Part shown: piece by piece, positions 1-7,584 of the stretch
Position numbering within the stretch: position 1 is the stretch's first letter
How the letters are laid out: every line of letters starts with the position of its first letter
The notes under the pieces: model-generated
Seen by the model: the letters and a program-made list of their open reading frames with translations, nothing else
The model's database searches: none
What the model was told of the DNA's origin: nothing
Assembly (NCBI RefSeq): GCF_023544445.1
Contig: NZ_JALPVJ010000004.1
Span: 124,001-188,000, forward strand
Direction: 5' to 3'
Source of the DNA: Actinoplanes sp. M2I2
GTDB taxonomy: Bacteria; Actinomycetota; Actinomycetes; Mycobacteriales; Micromonosporaceae
DNA length: 64,000 bases
Position numbers and translations under genes: made by a program

Positions 1-3000
1 CGGCACCCGCCATACCCCCGCCGGCCTGGCCACCGCCGCCCGCCGATCCAGCGGCTCCCCGCGCCGCACCGGCCGCCCGGGCAGCGTTGACTCCCGCCCG
101 AGCCGCCGCGGCTCCCGCCCCCACAGCACCGGACCCACCCGAGCCCGCATCACCTGATCCCGCAGCGCCGGCCCCGCCTCCGGATCCACCCGACCCGGCA
201 CCAGCCGACCCCACAGCACCGATCCCGACGCCGGCTGCACCCGAGCCGGAGCCATCAGGCCCAACTCTCGCGGCGTCGACGGTCGGGGTCTGGCCGGAGG
301 CGGTAGCGCCGCTACTTCCGCCCTGCTGATTCCAGCCGCCGGCCGCGTCAACGTTCGCCGAGCCTCCGCTCGCGGCGGCAGAGCGCCCCTCGACACCGCT
401 TTCCCAGCCCGAGGCGCCGCCGACCTGACCCTCGCCGCCGACGTCACGGCTCGGTGCGGCACTCACCGCGGAATCGTCCGGCCGTTGACCGGCCGCGCCG
501 ACACCGCTGGTGGCATCGACGGAGACGCCGGCGCCCCTGACCGCATTGTCCGCCTGCGGGTCGGCGCCGCTCAGAGCCGCGCTGCCGCCGGGAGCCGACC
601 CATCAACGGCTTGGCCCATGCCGTCTCGGTGCTCCGACCGAGCAGGCAGGCTCGCACGGTCGGCTCCAGCCTGCGGGCTCGCCTGGCCGGACGCGGCCGA
701 CGAGCCGGACTGATCCCGCGCGGCTGACAAGCCGGACTGATCCCGCGCAGCCGACGAGCCGGACTGATCCCGCTCGGCCGACAAGCCGGACTGGCTCTGC
801 CCGGCCGGCGAACCGGACGGATTCCGCGCAGCCGACGAGCCGGACTGGCTCTGCCCGGCCGGCGAACCGGACGGATTTCGCGCGGCTGACGAGCCGGACT
901 GGTCCGAGCCGGCCGACGAGCCCAGCTGGTCAGACCCGGCCGGCGAGCCGGACTGGTCAGACTGGGCCGGGCTCGACGGGATCGCGCGCACCTCGGGCCA
1001 GTCTTCGTCGTCGTCCTCGGCCGCCGCCGGCGAGGCGGTGGCAAGGCCGCCCGGTCGAACCGGCTCCGGCCACTCGTCGTCGCTGCCGGAGGACGGAGCC
1101 TCAGGCTGACGTCGTTGAGTGTGCGGAGCTCGTCCGGCCGCCGCGGGTTGAGCCGCCTGCTGCGCCGCGCCGGAGGGCGCCGCACCGGAAGGATCGACGC
1201 CCGACGGAGCAGTAGCAGCCCGGGCCGAAGCTGGGCGCTGCCCACCCGAGTCGGGCCGCTGGCCGGGCGCGGCCTGATTACGGCCTCGTCCGCCACCCCC
1301 GGGCGCGGAGCCGTAAGGCGTCGCCCCCGCGGCTCCCGCGACCTCACAGCGAACCTGCCACTGACCACCGAGCACTTCGTAGAGCGCGTTGACGATGAGC
1401 GCCGCCCCTTGAGTGATCCCCTGCGCGTGCCGCGGCGACGGCACGGTCAGAACCACCGTCTCGCCGTCCAGCTCGCGCACAGTGGCGTCGGCAGCCATCG
1501 CCCGCAGCACCACGCCGCGAGGCTGCTTCCTGACCTCGGCCAGCACCTCCGGCCACACCTGCCGAATGGCCTGCGCCGTCAACTGCCCCGGCCCAGCCGC
1601 AACAGCCTCGACCGCCGCGGCGCCCGGCTCCTCAGGCGCATCCGGCAACACCCCGGCCGGCTCACCCCGCCGCCCAGGCGAAGCCCCCGACGGCCCACCC
1701 CGCCCCGCAGGCGCGGCATCGAGCCCGGCCTGACTCTCCGCTCCGGCGCGGCTCTCGGACTCGGCGTGGCTCTCAGACCCGGCGCCCACAAGAGCGGCAC
1801 CAGAACCAGCGCCGCCCTGAGACGCAGCACCAGACTCGTCCGGGTGCGCCGGAGCAGCTTCGGCGTCGGTAGCGTCGGCGGCAGGTTCGAGCCGGCGTGC
1901 CGTTTGAGCGTCGACAACCGGCTCGGCACGTGGCGTCAGCGCCTCGTCGTCGGCAGGACGGCTTGGCGTCTGTGCGCTGGACACGTCAGCAGCAGTCGAC
2001 GCGGAGACATCTGCGGTCGCCTCGGACCCGTGAGGGTGAGCCGCGGTGGCGGGCTCGGGCTCGTCGTCCCACGGCGGTTCGTCGTCATCGGGCTCGGAGA
2101 TCGGCTCGCCTTGGTCAGCCGCAGGCACGGAGACTGACGCACCCTGGTCCGCCGCACGCATGGAGACCGTCGCACCCTGGTCCGCCGCCGGCACGGAGTC
2201 TGACCCACCTTGGCCCGCCGCAGTCGCGGAGACCGGCTCGCTCTGGTGTGTCGCAGGCTCGGAGACCGGCGCGCCGTGGCCCGCAGCCGTGGTAGTTGTC
2301 GCCGACCCGGCCGAACCGTCCGCTACGTCGTTCCAGTCGATGGCCTCAGCCCCGTCCGCCTGCCCAGAGGCGGTCGGCGCAGGGCTGACCGGCGCAGCCA
2401 CGGCAGAGACCGGGGCCGCGCTCACGGGCGCCGCAGCCGGCCGCCCGCCGCTGCCCGCAGCCCGCCGCGCAGCAGCCGCGGCAGCCGCCCGCGCCGCCGA
2501 GCGGCCACGGCCGTCAGCCGTTCCGGCACCGGCCTCGACCGCGTCCGGCAATGCGGAAGCGGAACCCGACAGTGCGGGGCCGCCGGCCGACAGCGTGGAG
2601 CCGTCGGCCGGGAGGGCAGCCCCCGACGGCGCAGCGGCGATCGGCTCCCCGGCCGCGGATTGTGGCAGCGGCTCGCCGCCGAGGGACATTCGGCGTTCCA
2701 TGCGTTCGAGACGCTGCAGCAGCGCGCCGGTCGAGTCTTCGGCGCCGGGCAGGAGCATGCGGGCCGTGACCAGCTCGAGCAGCAGGCGTGGCGCCGTCGT
2801 GCCGCGCATCTCGACCAGGCCGTTGTGCACGATGTCGGCGCACCGCGAGAGCGTCGCCGGACCGAGCCGCGCTGCCTGGGCGCCCATGGTCTCGAGCTGG
2901 TCGGCCGGGCCGTCGATCAGGCCCTTGGACACCGCGTCGGGCACCTGCTGCAGCACGATCAGATCGCGGAAGCGCTCGAGCAGATCGGACGCGAACCGGC

Positions 3001-3841
3001 GCGGGTCGTGACCGGCCTCGGCCACGCGGTCGATCGTCGAATAGGCCGCCGCGCCGTCGCCCGCCGCCAGCGCGTCGCACATCTCGTCGAGCAGCGTGAC
3101 GTCGGTGACCCCGAGCAGCGCGACCGCCCGGGAATAGCTGACCCCCTCGGGGCCCGCGCCGGCGATCAGCTGATCGAGCACCGAAAGCGTGTCGCGCGCG
3201 CTGCCGCCGCCGGCCCGCACCACGAGCGGGAAGACGGCCGGCTCGATCTGGACGCCCTCGGCGTCGGTGAGCTGCTGCAGGTAGGGACGCAGCACCGCGG
3301 GCGGGATCAGCCGGAACGGGTAGTGGTGGGTGCGCGACCGGATGGTGCCGAGCACCTTTTCCGGCTCGGTGGTGGCGAAGATGAACTTCACATAATCCGG
3401 GGGCTCCTCGACGAGCTTGAGCAGCGCGTTGAAGCCGGCCGGCGAGACCATGTGGGCCTCGTCGATCACGTAGATCTTGTAGCGGCTGCTGACCGGCGCG
3501 AAGAACGCCTTTTCCCGCAGCTCACGGGCGTCGTCGACGCCACCGTGGCTGGCCGCGTCGATCTCGATGACGTCGATCGACCCGGTGCCGTCGTTGGCGA
3601 GCGAGCGGCAGGAGCCGCACACCCCGCACGGCTCGGGCGTCGGGCCCTGCTCGCAGTTGAGCGAGCGGGCCAGGATGCGGGCACTGGATGTCTTGCCGCA
3701 GCCACGCGGACCCGAGAACAGATAGGCGTGGTGCAGCCGGCCGCTGCGCAGAGCCTGCGACAACGGCTCGGTGACGTGCTCCTGGCCGATGACCTCCGCG
3801 AACGTGCGCGGCCGGTACTTGCGGTATAGCGCGAGTGCCAC
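1..3841 (-). CDS. dnaX: DNA polymerase III subunit gamma/tau, 3' end beyond window
   Basis: Clamp-loader ATPase of the replicative polymerase. The GTG start at 3841 opens an N-terminus beginning MALALYRKYRPRTF. An AAA+ module follows with Walker A GPRGCGKTS, a four-cysteine zinc knuckle (CEQGPTPEPCGVCGSC), Walker B VIDEAH and the IRSR sensor. After about 400 residues come a long Ala/Pro/Ser/Gly-rich linker, then a second ordered block (about positions 1560-1390, QVWPEVLAEVRKQPRG...) that looks like the tau C-terminal domain, and then a second low-complexity tail. The frame stays open to base 1, so the protein exceeds 1,280 residues, much longer than E. coli tau (643). The tail has about 12-residue repeats near 2100-2250 and QSGSSAARD-type repeats at about 690-960. 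The SRP RNA lies just upstream, as in other actinobacteria. Confidence 0.96.
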   Translation of the reverse strand, partial: MALALYRKYRPRTFAEVIGQEHVTEPLSQALRSGRLHHAYLFSGPRGCGKTSSARILARSLNCEQGPTPEPCGVCGSCRSLANDGTGSIDVIEIDAASHGGVDDARELREKAFFAPVSSRYKIYVIDEAHMVSPAGFNALLKLVEEPPDYVKFIFATTEPEKVLGTIRSRTHHYPFRLIPPAVLRPYLQQLTDAEGVQIEPAVFPLVVRAGGGSARDTLSVLDQLIAGAGPEGVSYSRAVALLGVTDVTLLDEMCDALAAGDGAAAYSTIDRVAEAGHDPRRFASDLLERFRDLIVLQQVPDAVSKGLIDGPADQLETMGAQAARLGPATLSRCADIVHNGLVEMRGTTAPRLLLELVTARMLLPGAEDSTGALLQRLERMERRMSLGGEPLPQSAAGEPIAAAPSGAALPADGSTLSAGGPALSGSASALPDAVEAGAGTADGRGRSAARAAAAAAARRAAGSGGRPAAAPVSAAPVSAVAAPVSPAPTASGQADGAEAIDWNDVADGSAGSATTTTAAGHGAPVSEPATHQSEPVSATAAGQGGSDSVPAADQGATVSMRAADQGASVSVPAADQGEPISEPDDDEPPWDDEPEPATAAHPHGSEATADVSASTAADVSSAQTPSRPADDEALTPRAEPVVDAQTARRLEPAADATDAEAAPAHPDESGAASQGGAGSGAALVGAGSESHAESESRAGAESQAGLDAAPAGRGGPSGASPGRRGEPAGVLPDAPEEPGAAAVEAVAAGPGQLTAQAIRQVWPEVLAEVRKQPRGVVLRAMAADATVRELDGETVVLTVPSPRHAQGITQGAALIVNALYEVLGGQWQVRCEVAGAAGATPYGSAPGGGGRGRNQAAPGQRPDSGGQRPASARAATAPSGVDPSGAAPSGAAQQAAQPAAAGRAPHTQRRQPEAPSSGSDDEWPEPVRPGGLATASPAAAEDDDEDWPEVRAIPSSPAQSDQSGSPAGSDQLGSSAGSDQSGSSAARNPSGSPAGQSQSGSSAARNPSGSPAGQSQSGLSAERDQSGSSAARDQSGLSAARDQSGSSAASGQASPQAGADRASLPARSEHRDGMGQAVDGSAPGGSAALSGADPQADNAVRGAGVSVDATSGVGAAGQRPDDSAVSAAPSRDVGGEGQVGGASGWESGVEGRSAAASGGSANVDAAGGWNQQGGSSGATASGQTPTVDAARVGPDGSGSGAAGVGIGAVGSAGAGSGGSGGGAGAAGSGDAGSGGSGAVGAGAAAARAGVNAARAAGAARGAAGSAGGGGQAGGGMAGA

Positions 3842-3929
3842 TCCAGCCCCTCCTCGACGACCGCGCCATTGTCCGTCGGGGGTACGACAAGAACCAACCC
3901 CGGTATCGCTGGGGTGGTGGGAGGGCAAA

Positions 3930-4022
3930 AAAGGGCCTCCCGTGCACCCGTCAGAGCCCGCTTATCCTTGCTGCCTTCCGGCCCTGGGGAGGTTCACGAG
4001 ATGCACGCCGCACGAGAGGCTG
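3930..4022 (-). ncRNA. ffs: small bacterial signal recognition particle RNA (4.5S-like)
   Basis: On the minus strand the conserved SRP tip GGGCCGGAAGGCAGCAAGG is present with the paired CUCGUGAACCUCCCC side. The 5' GCCUCUCGUGC and 3' GCACGGGAGGC ends can pair, closing one long hairpin of about 90 nt, the small (Alu-less) type. The T-run that follows (A-run 3927-3932 on the plus strand) would terminate transcription. It lies about 90 bp upstream of dnaX on the same strand. The RNA binds Ffh for co-translational membrane targeting. End positions are estimated from pairing and are uncertain by a few bases. Confidence 0.93.
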
Positions 4023-4103
4023 TCCAAAGCTTACCCGGCGCCCGGGCGACGCGGGCAGGGACCCTGCGTCTGCGGACACGCACTCGTCTGTATCCTGGCT
4101 GAC

Positions 4104-4188
4104 GGAGGATTCGCCTAGTGGCCTAGGGCGCACGCTTGGAAAGCGTGTTGGGGGAAACCCCTCACGAGTTCGAATCTCGTATCCTCCG
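4104..4188 (+). tRNA. tRNA-Ser (anticodon GGA)
   Basis: Cloverleaf with acceptor GGAGGAT pairing with ATCCTCC, a long class II variable arm (TTGGGGGAAACCCCTC), anticodon loop containing GGA and T-arm ACGAGTTCGAATCTCGT. The discriminator is G and CCA is not encoded. It is divergent from ffs/dnaX and is followed by a strong hairpin. Confidence 0.96.
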
Positions 4189-4227
4189 CACCGCTCACCT
4201 GGGCAAACACTTCCCTGAGCAAACGTG

Positions 4228-4263
4228 GTAGGGCCGGACCTGATGGTCCGGCCCTACGTCTTT
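4228..4263 (+). terminator. terminator after tRNA-Ser(GGA)
   Basis: Perfect 13-bp stem (4228-4240 with 4245-4257) closing a TGAT tetraloop, followed by a pyrimidine stretch (CTTTCTCC). It lies 40 bp after the tRNA. Confidence 0.8.
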
Positions 4264-4474
4264 CTCCGTCACAGGGCTTCCCCGGGCGGTTCCGTCTCCG
4301 CCTCCCGGAGTCAGGCACCCGGCCGCGATCGCCGGACCGGTCCGGGCGGCCGCCGGGGCCGGTGCCCCGGCCACCAGTACCGTCCCGGCCCTGGCGCTGC
4401 CGGCTCCGACCGGCCCCGTCCCGGTCGGCCGCGTCGTCCTCGACCTGGTCGACCGTCATCGGGCCGACCCCTGG

Positions 4475-5476
4475 GTGCCGGCCGAGCGGCGGGAGCTGAT
4501 GGTCTCGATCTGGTATCCGGCCCAGCGGGCCACCGGACGGCCCGCCCCCTACATGACAGCGGCGGAGTCCCGGCTCACCCTGCAGGGCACTGCCTTTCCA
4601 CCCGAGGCTCTGACCACCGTTGTCACCCACGCCCGGGACGACGCCGCGCCGCAGCGTGGCCGCCACCGGTTTCCCTTGGTCGTGCTCTCGCCCGGCTTGG
4701 GTTCCTCGCGAGCGACTCTCACCGGGCTGGCCGAGGAGCTGGCCAGCCGGGGGTACGTCGTCGCCGGTATCGATCACACCTACGAGGCCGCCGGGATCAG
4801 CTTCGCGGACGGGCGCGTCGCCACCTGCTCGGTCTGCGAAGATCCCGCACCTGTAGCGGCGAAGATCACCTCCGGCCGGGCCCGCGATGTCTCGTTCGTG
4901 CTGGACCGTTTACTCGCCCGGCATTCGGCCTGGTCCGGCGGCGAGGCGATCGACCCGGCCCGGATCGCGATGGCCGGCCACTCGATCGGTGGGGCGAGCG
5001 CGCTCGCCACGATGCTGACCGATCACCGGGTGGACGCCGGGGTGAACCTGGACGGCTCGTTCCACCCCGCCCCGACCCGGCCCCTGCGCCGGCCGTTCCT
5101 GATGGTCGGCAACCAGGACCATGGCCCGGGCAGCGATCCGAGCTGGACCGGCACCTGGACGCAATTGCGCGGTGCCCGGCACTGGCTCGGGGTGACCGGC
5201 ACCGTGCACAACTCCTTCACCGATCTCGCGGTGCTGTCCGACCAGGCCGGCGCCCCGATTTCCACCAACTCCGGTGCCCGCGCCGGCCAGATCACCCGGG
5301 CCTACGTCACTGCTTTCCTGGAGAAGTACCTCGGCACCGCCCTCAACCACTGCTCGCCGGCCCCACCCGGGAGTACTCGGAAGTGCGCTTCTTCACTTCC
5401 TCCTAGGAGACGACGAGCTAGGAGACGACGAGAAGCCGTGCCCTTCAGGCCCGGCTTCGGTCTTGCACTGCTCTAG
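4475..5476 (+). CDS. alpha/beta hydrolase of the PAF-acetylhydrolase/lipase type, probably decayed at both ends
   Basis: The core is intact: RELMVSIWYPAQ, oxyanion region VVLSPGLGSS, nucleophile elbow GHSIGG, an acidic residue near NLDGSF and a downstream HN. Family members are secreted or membrane-linked esterases. Two defects are visible. The family's conserved N-terminus (LPAPTGPVPVGRV...RADPW) is in frame upstream, at about 4391-4474, but no ATG or GTG lies between the in-frame stop at 4241 and the GTG at 4475. At the 3' end the expected tail (PLLAGPTREYSEVRF) continues in the other frame to a stop at 5404-5406. The annotated frame instead reads arginine-rich nonsense to 5476 after about 5350. 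A one-base deletion near 5348 would explain this. Either a pseudogene or a sequencing error; the start is unresolved. Confidence 0.6.
   Translation: MPAERRELMVSIWYPAQRATGRPAPYMTAAESRLTLQGTAFPPEALTTVVTHARDDAAPQRGRHRFPLVVLSPGLGSSRATLTGLAEELASRGYVVAGIDHTYEAAGISFADGRVATCSVCEDPAPVAAKITSGRARDVSFVLDRLLARHSAWSGGEAIDPARIAMAGHSIGGASALATMLTDHRVDAGVNLDGSFHPAPTRPLRRPFLMVGNQDHGPGSDPSWTGTWTQLRGARHWLGVTGTVHNSFTDLAVLSDQAGAPISTNSGARAGQITRAYVTAFLEKYLGTALNHCSPAPPGSTRKCASSLPPRRRRARRRREAVPFRPGFGLALL
5403..5432. repeat. 15-bp tandem duplication
   Basis: CTAGGAGACGACGAG occurs twice back to back, spanning the frame-1 stop codon of the hydrolase remnant. Confidence 0.7.
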
Positions 5477-5485
5477 TTGCAAAGC

Positions 5486-5827
5486 TCAGAGCTGAGCGGC
5501 GGCGATGGCGTCGTCGACCTCCGGAAAAATGGCGAAATATCGGCTGAGACCGACCGTCTCCATCAACTGACTGAGGAACGGGTTGGCGCCGGCGAAGCTG
5601 AGCCAACCACCACGCGCTGTGATCACCTGCTTGCTGGTGATGAAGGCGCTCAGACCCACCGAGTCGCAGAACTTGAGGTCGTTCAGGTCGACCACTATGC
5701 GTGGCACCGGTCGCTCCAGCAGCTCCGCCAGGGTCGCGTGGAGTTGGCCCGCGGTGTCCGCGTCCAGCTCGCCGCGAAGGTGGAGAACGGCGATGTCACT
5801 ACGGTGATCAGTAACGGAGGACTGCAT
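5486..5827 (-). CDS. STAS-domain anti-sigma factor antagonist-like protein
   Basis: A 113-residue single STAS domain protein like SpoIIAA/RsbV, which bind anti-sigma kinases in partner-switching circuits. Visible features are the beta-strand IAVLHLRGELDADTA, the core RIVVDLNDLKFCDSVG and the C-terminal helix. The start is the ATG at 5827 because AGGAAG lies just before it; the frame extends upstream, but only through arginine-rich repeat DNA. By motif alignment, the position occupied by the phospho-acceptor serine of SpoIIAA (DSSG) is valine here (DSVG), so classic phosphoregulation may be lost. No kinase or phosphatase gene is adjacent, so its partner is unknown. Confidence 0.85.
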   Translation of the reverse strand: MQSSVTDHRSDIAVLHLRGELDADTAGQLHATLAELLERPVPRIVVDLNDLKFCDSVGLSAFITSKQVITARGGWLSFAGANPFLSQLMETVGLSRYFAIFPEVDDAIAAAQL

Positions 5828-5947
5828 GGGAATCGCTTCCTGGCGATGGTGATGGCATCCCAGGCTAGAACTGCGGCAACAATTGCTCCCGGACAATCGG
5901 TCCGCCGGAACGTACGCAACGGGGCCGCGCGCAAGGGGCCGGCGCAC

Positions 5948-6043
5948 CGAGGCTGGGCGACGAGGCCAGACGCGACGAGGCCGGACGCAGCAGGGCTGGA
6001 CACCGAGGCGCGGACGCAACGAGGTCGGACGCAGCGAGGGCCG
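5948..6043. repeat. degenerate 15-bp tandem repeat
   Basis: About six or seven imperfect units of the form CGAGGCCGGACGCAG. The tract sits upstream of the STAS gene and ends inside the hairpin at 6038-6064. No coding function is evident. Confidence 0.7.
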
Positions 6044-6064
6044 GATCCCCAAAGGATCCGGCCC
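6038..6064. terminator. hairpin, probable terminator for the 6129-6338 gene
   Basis: Perfect 11-bp arms (GGGCCGGATCC, 6038-6048, and its complement 6054-6064) with a 5-nt loop. It lies about 65 bp past the stop of the minus-strand gene. There is no clear U-run. Confidence 0.5.
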
Positions 6065-6128
6065 CCGTTGAAAAGTTCGGCTGGCCGATGAAGTCAAGCG
6101 TGCGGCGCAGCCTGGGCTCCTGGCGCAA

Positions 6129-6338
6129 TTACAGCTTGCGCCACCGCCAGCGTGGTCCACGCCACGCGTCCGCCAGGATCATGGCCGAGGCCCGTCCTGG
6201 ACACTGCTGCACCTTCGACTTGCCCTCGGGTCCGCCCATCTGAGCTTCCACTTCCCAGGCCTGGCCGTCGGTGCGGACGTAGACGTCACGGCGCGCAAGC
6301 CGGACGTCACCATTCCACCAGTGACTGTCAACTCTCAC
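6129..6338 (-). CDS. small conserved hypothetical protein
   Basis: A 69-residue basic, tryptophan-rich protein (WWNGDVRLARRDVYVR, DGQAWEVEAQMGG, RWRWRKL). I do not recognise a named domain. The balanced composition, an ATG start and the isolated setting with a hairpin downstream suggest a real gene. It looks like the short single-gene hypotheticals common in Micromonosporaceae. No membrane segment or signal peptide. Confidence 0.65.
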   Translation of the reverse strand: MRVDSHWWNGDVRLARRDVYVRTDGQAWEVEAQMGGPEGKSKVQQCPGRASAMILADAWRGPRWRWRKL

Positions 6339-6704
6339 CAGTCAAATCTAGGACAGTTAGCAGGCATCGGCGCAGGGCTATCTTGTGAAAGTTTCTCACC
6401 AGGTGGTTAAAAGCGCATTGTCTGATCCGGTGGTTTTCCTCTACGTGACTTGCGCTACAGCGCAGGTCTTTGAGCCGTCCTCCCACCGCTACTTTGCGTC
6501 ATCAAACCAGGTGGCGATGGCCACCCCCGAAGGACGAAACGGCCCCGTTACCTTGGCGATATGTGATCTTGGAGGAGAACGACGCAAGGTCACCCAACGT
6601 CACCGCCGCCCGAGGAACCGCAAAGGACCCGCGGAGGGACGCGGAGGGACCACGGAAAATCCGCGCAGGGGGACCGGCACACGACCGAGCCGACGGCAGA
6701 AACA
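6339..6704. other. intergenic flank left of the integrated element
   Basis: About 365 bp of less GC-biased sequence upstream of the 6129-6338 gene. Frames that cross it run into the tRNA fragment at 6740 and have atypical composition, so I see no supportable gene. Short repeats of GCGGAGGGAC occur near 6625-6650. Confidence 0.5.
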
Positions 6705-6740
6705 AGTCCGGCGGCTCCGTAGTTACGGAGCCGCCGGACT
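6705..6740 (-). terminator. original chromosomal terminator of tRNA-Ser(CGA), stranded at attL
   Basis: Near-perfect inverted repeat: 6705-6721 complements 6724-6740, about 15 usable base pairs. Read leftward it is followed by TTGTTTC. It abuts the duplicated tRNA 3' end, so before integration it would have terminated tRNA-Ser(CGA). Confidence 0.7.
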
Positions 6741-6801
6741 GGTGGCGGTGGTGAAGGGATTTGAACCCTTGGAGGGCTTGCACCCTCACACGCTTTCGAG
6801 G
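6740..6801. repeat. attL, 62-bp duplicate of the tRNA-Ser(CGA) 3' end
   Basis: Identical over 62 bp to 19287-19348, with the first mismatches at 6739/19286 and 6802/19349. It contains the T-arm, variable arm, anticodon loop and acceptor 3' strand of the tRNA but lacks the 5' half, so it is not a functional gene. Confidence 0.95.
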
Positions 6802-6858
6802 TCTGTGAGGCGACGTTCGCAGGAGTACGGCACCGTCCGTGACGAGCGGGTGAGGATG

Positions 6859-6880
6859 CTGTGCGGTACCGACCGCACAG
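6859..6880. terminator. hairpin downstream of the kinase operon
   Basis: Perfect 9-bp arms (CTGTGCGGT / ACCGCACAG) with a 4-nt ACCG loop, about 90 bp past the stop of the minus-strand gene at 6967. Without a U-run it may be a terminator or part of the att region architecture. Confidence 0.4.
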
Positions 6881-6898
6881 TCGCGGACGGCAGCGAAC

Positions 6899-6918
6899 GA
6901 GACCAGAACTGAGACCAG
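6899..6918. repeat. candidate arm-type recombinase site, left end
   Basis: GAGACCAGAACTGAGACCAG matches 19216-19235 at 19 of 20 bases in the same orientation. In the excised circle the two copies would flank the att core, as arm-type sites do for tyrosine integrases. Each copy holds an internal GAGACCA direct repeat. Confidence 0.5.
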
Positions 6919-6966
6919 CTCCCCGTCGCCGTTCCGGCTCAACTTCCGCTCCGCGGTACGGGCGCA

Positions 6967-7584
6967 TCAACGTCCCTGCCGCCACTCTGGCTCAGACAGC
7001 GGCCGGAGGCTGACGGCAGCCTTGCGCCGCGCCTCCCAGGACAAGGTTGCCCACGGATCTTCCCTCTGCACGGCTTGATCAATCTGGCGGGCGGCTCCAC
7101 CCGGTGAGACCGTCGCGGTATCGATGGTGATGGTGGCTGGCACGTGCTCGGTGTCATCCCAAATCGCCATGCGTTCAGCTACATCGCCCGTAGCCCGCTG
7201 AATGACACGCTGCTCGGCAAGGTCCCTCGGACACCATAGTTGGACGATTACCCAGCGCGTTTCGGGAAATGCTTCCGTCACCGCGTGAATGGCGGCCGGC
7301 TGGCCGAGATGTAACACCGGACACGCCTCCGACAAGTCCTGCGCGAGCGATGGTTGGTCGACGTAGTAGCTAGCCCCGTAACGCTCGTTCTCCCAGACGA
7401 TACCGCCCGTGGACTTCAGGTCGGCGATCTTTTCGGGGCTCGTTATCCGGTATCCGTCCGTTCGCCCACCTCCGACTTTTAGTCGACGGAAATGCCGGTA
7501 GAGCGGATTAGATTCCGTAAGCGCCTTCGTGACGGTGTCTTTACCTGACGCGGGCGGACCGTACATCAGAATTCCGACACTCAT
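6967..7584 (-). CDS. guanylate-kinase-like P-loop protein of the AICE
   Basis: A 205-residue P-loop kinase-fold protein. Walker A is MYGPPASGKD. The segment RLKVGGGRTDGYRITS followed by NERYGASYYV resembles the GMP-binding region of guanylate kinases (R..G...GY.F, then YG..Y). The ATG at 7584 overlaps the stop of the upstream GntR-kinase gene (ATGA), so the two are translationally coupled. A frame extension upstream exists but lies inside that gene. The true substrate is unknown; nucleotide kinase activity is inferred from motifs. It sits at the element's left end, outside the transfer and replication genes. Confidence 0.75.
   Translation of the reverse strand: MSVGILMYGPPASGKDTVTKALTESNPLYRHFRRLKVGGGRTDGYRITSPEKIADLKSTGGIVWENERYGASYYVDQPSLAQDLSEACPVLHLGQPAAIHAVTEAFPETRWVIVQLWCPRDLAEQRVIQRATGDVAERMAIWDDTEHVPATITIDTATVSPGGAARQIDQAVQREDPWATLSWEARRKAAVSLRPLSEPEWRQGR

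Noticed and set aside
2210..3829. 539-codon plus-strand frame opposite dnaX
   Set aside because: Exact antisense of conserved DnaX domains.
6385..6912. 175-codon frame across the left att site
   Set aside because: It runs through the terminator and tRNA fragment at 6705-6801, with atypical composition and no ribosome binding site.
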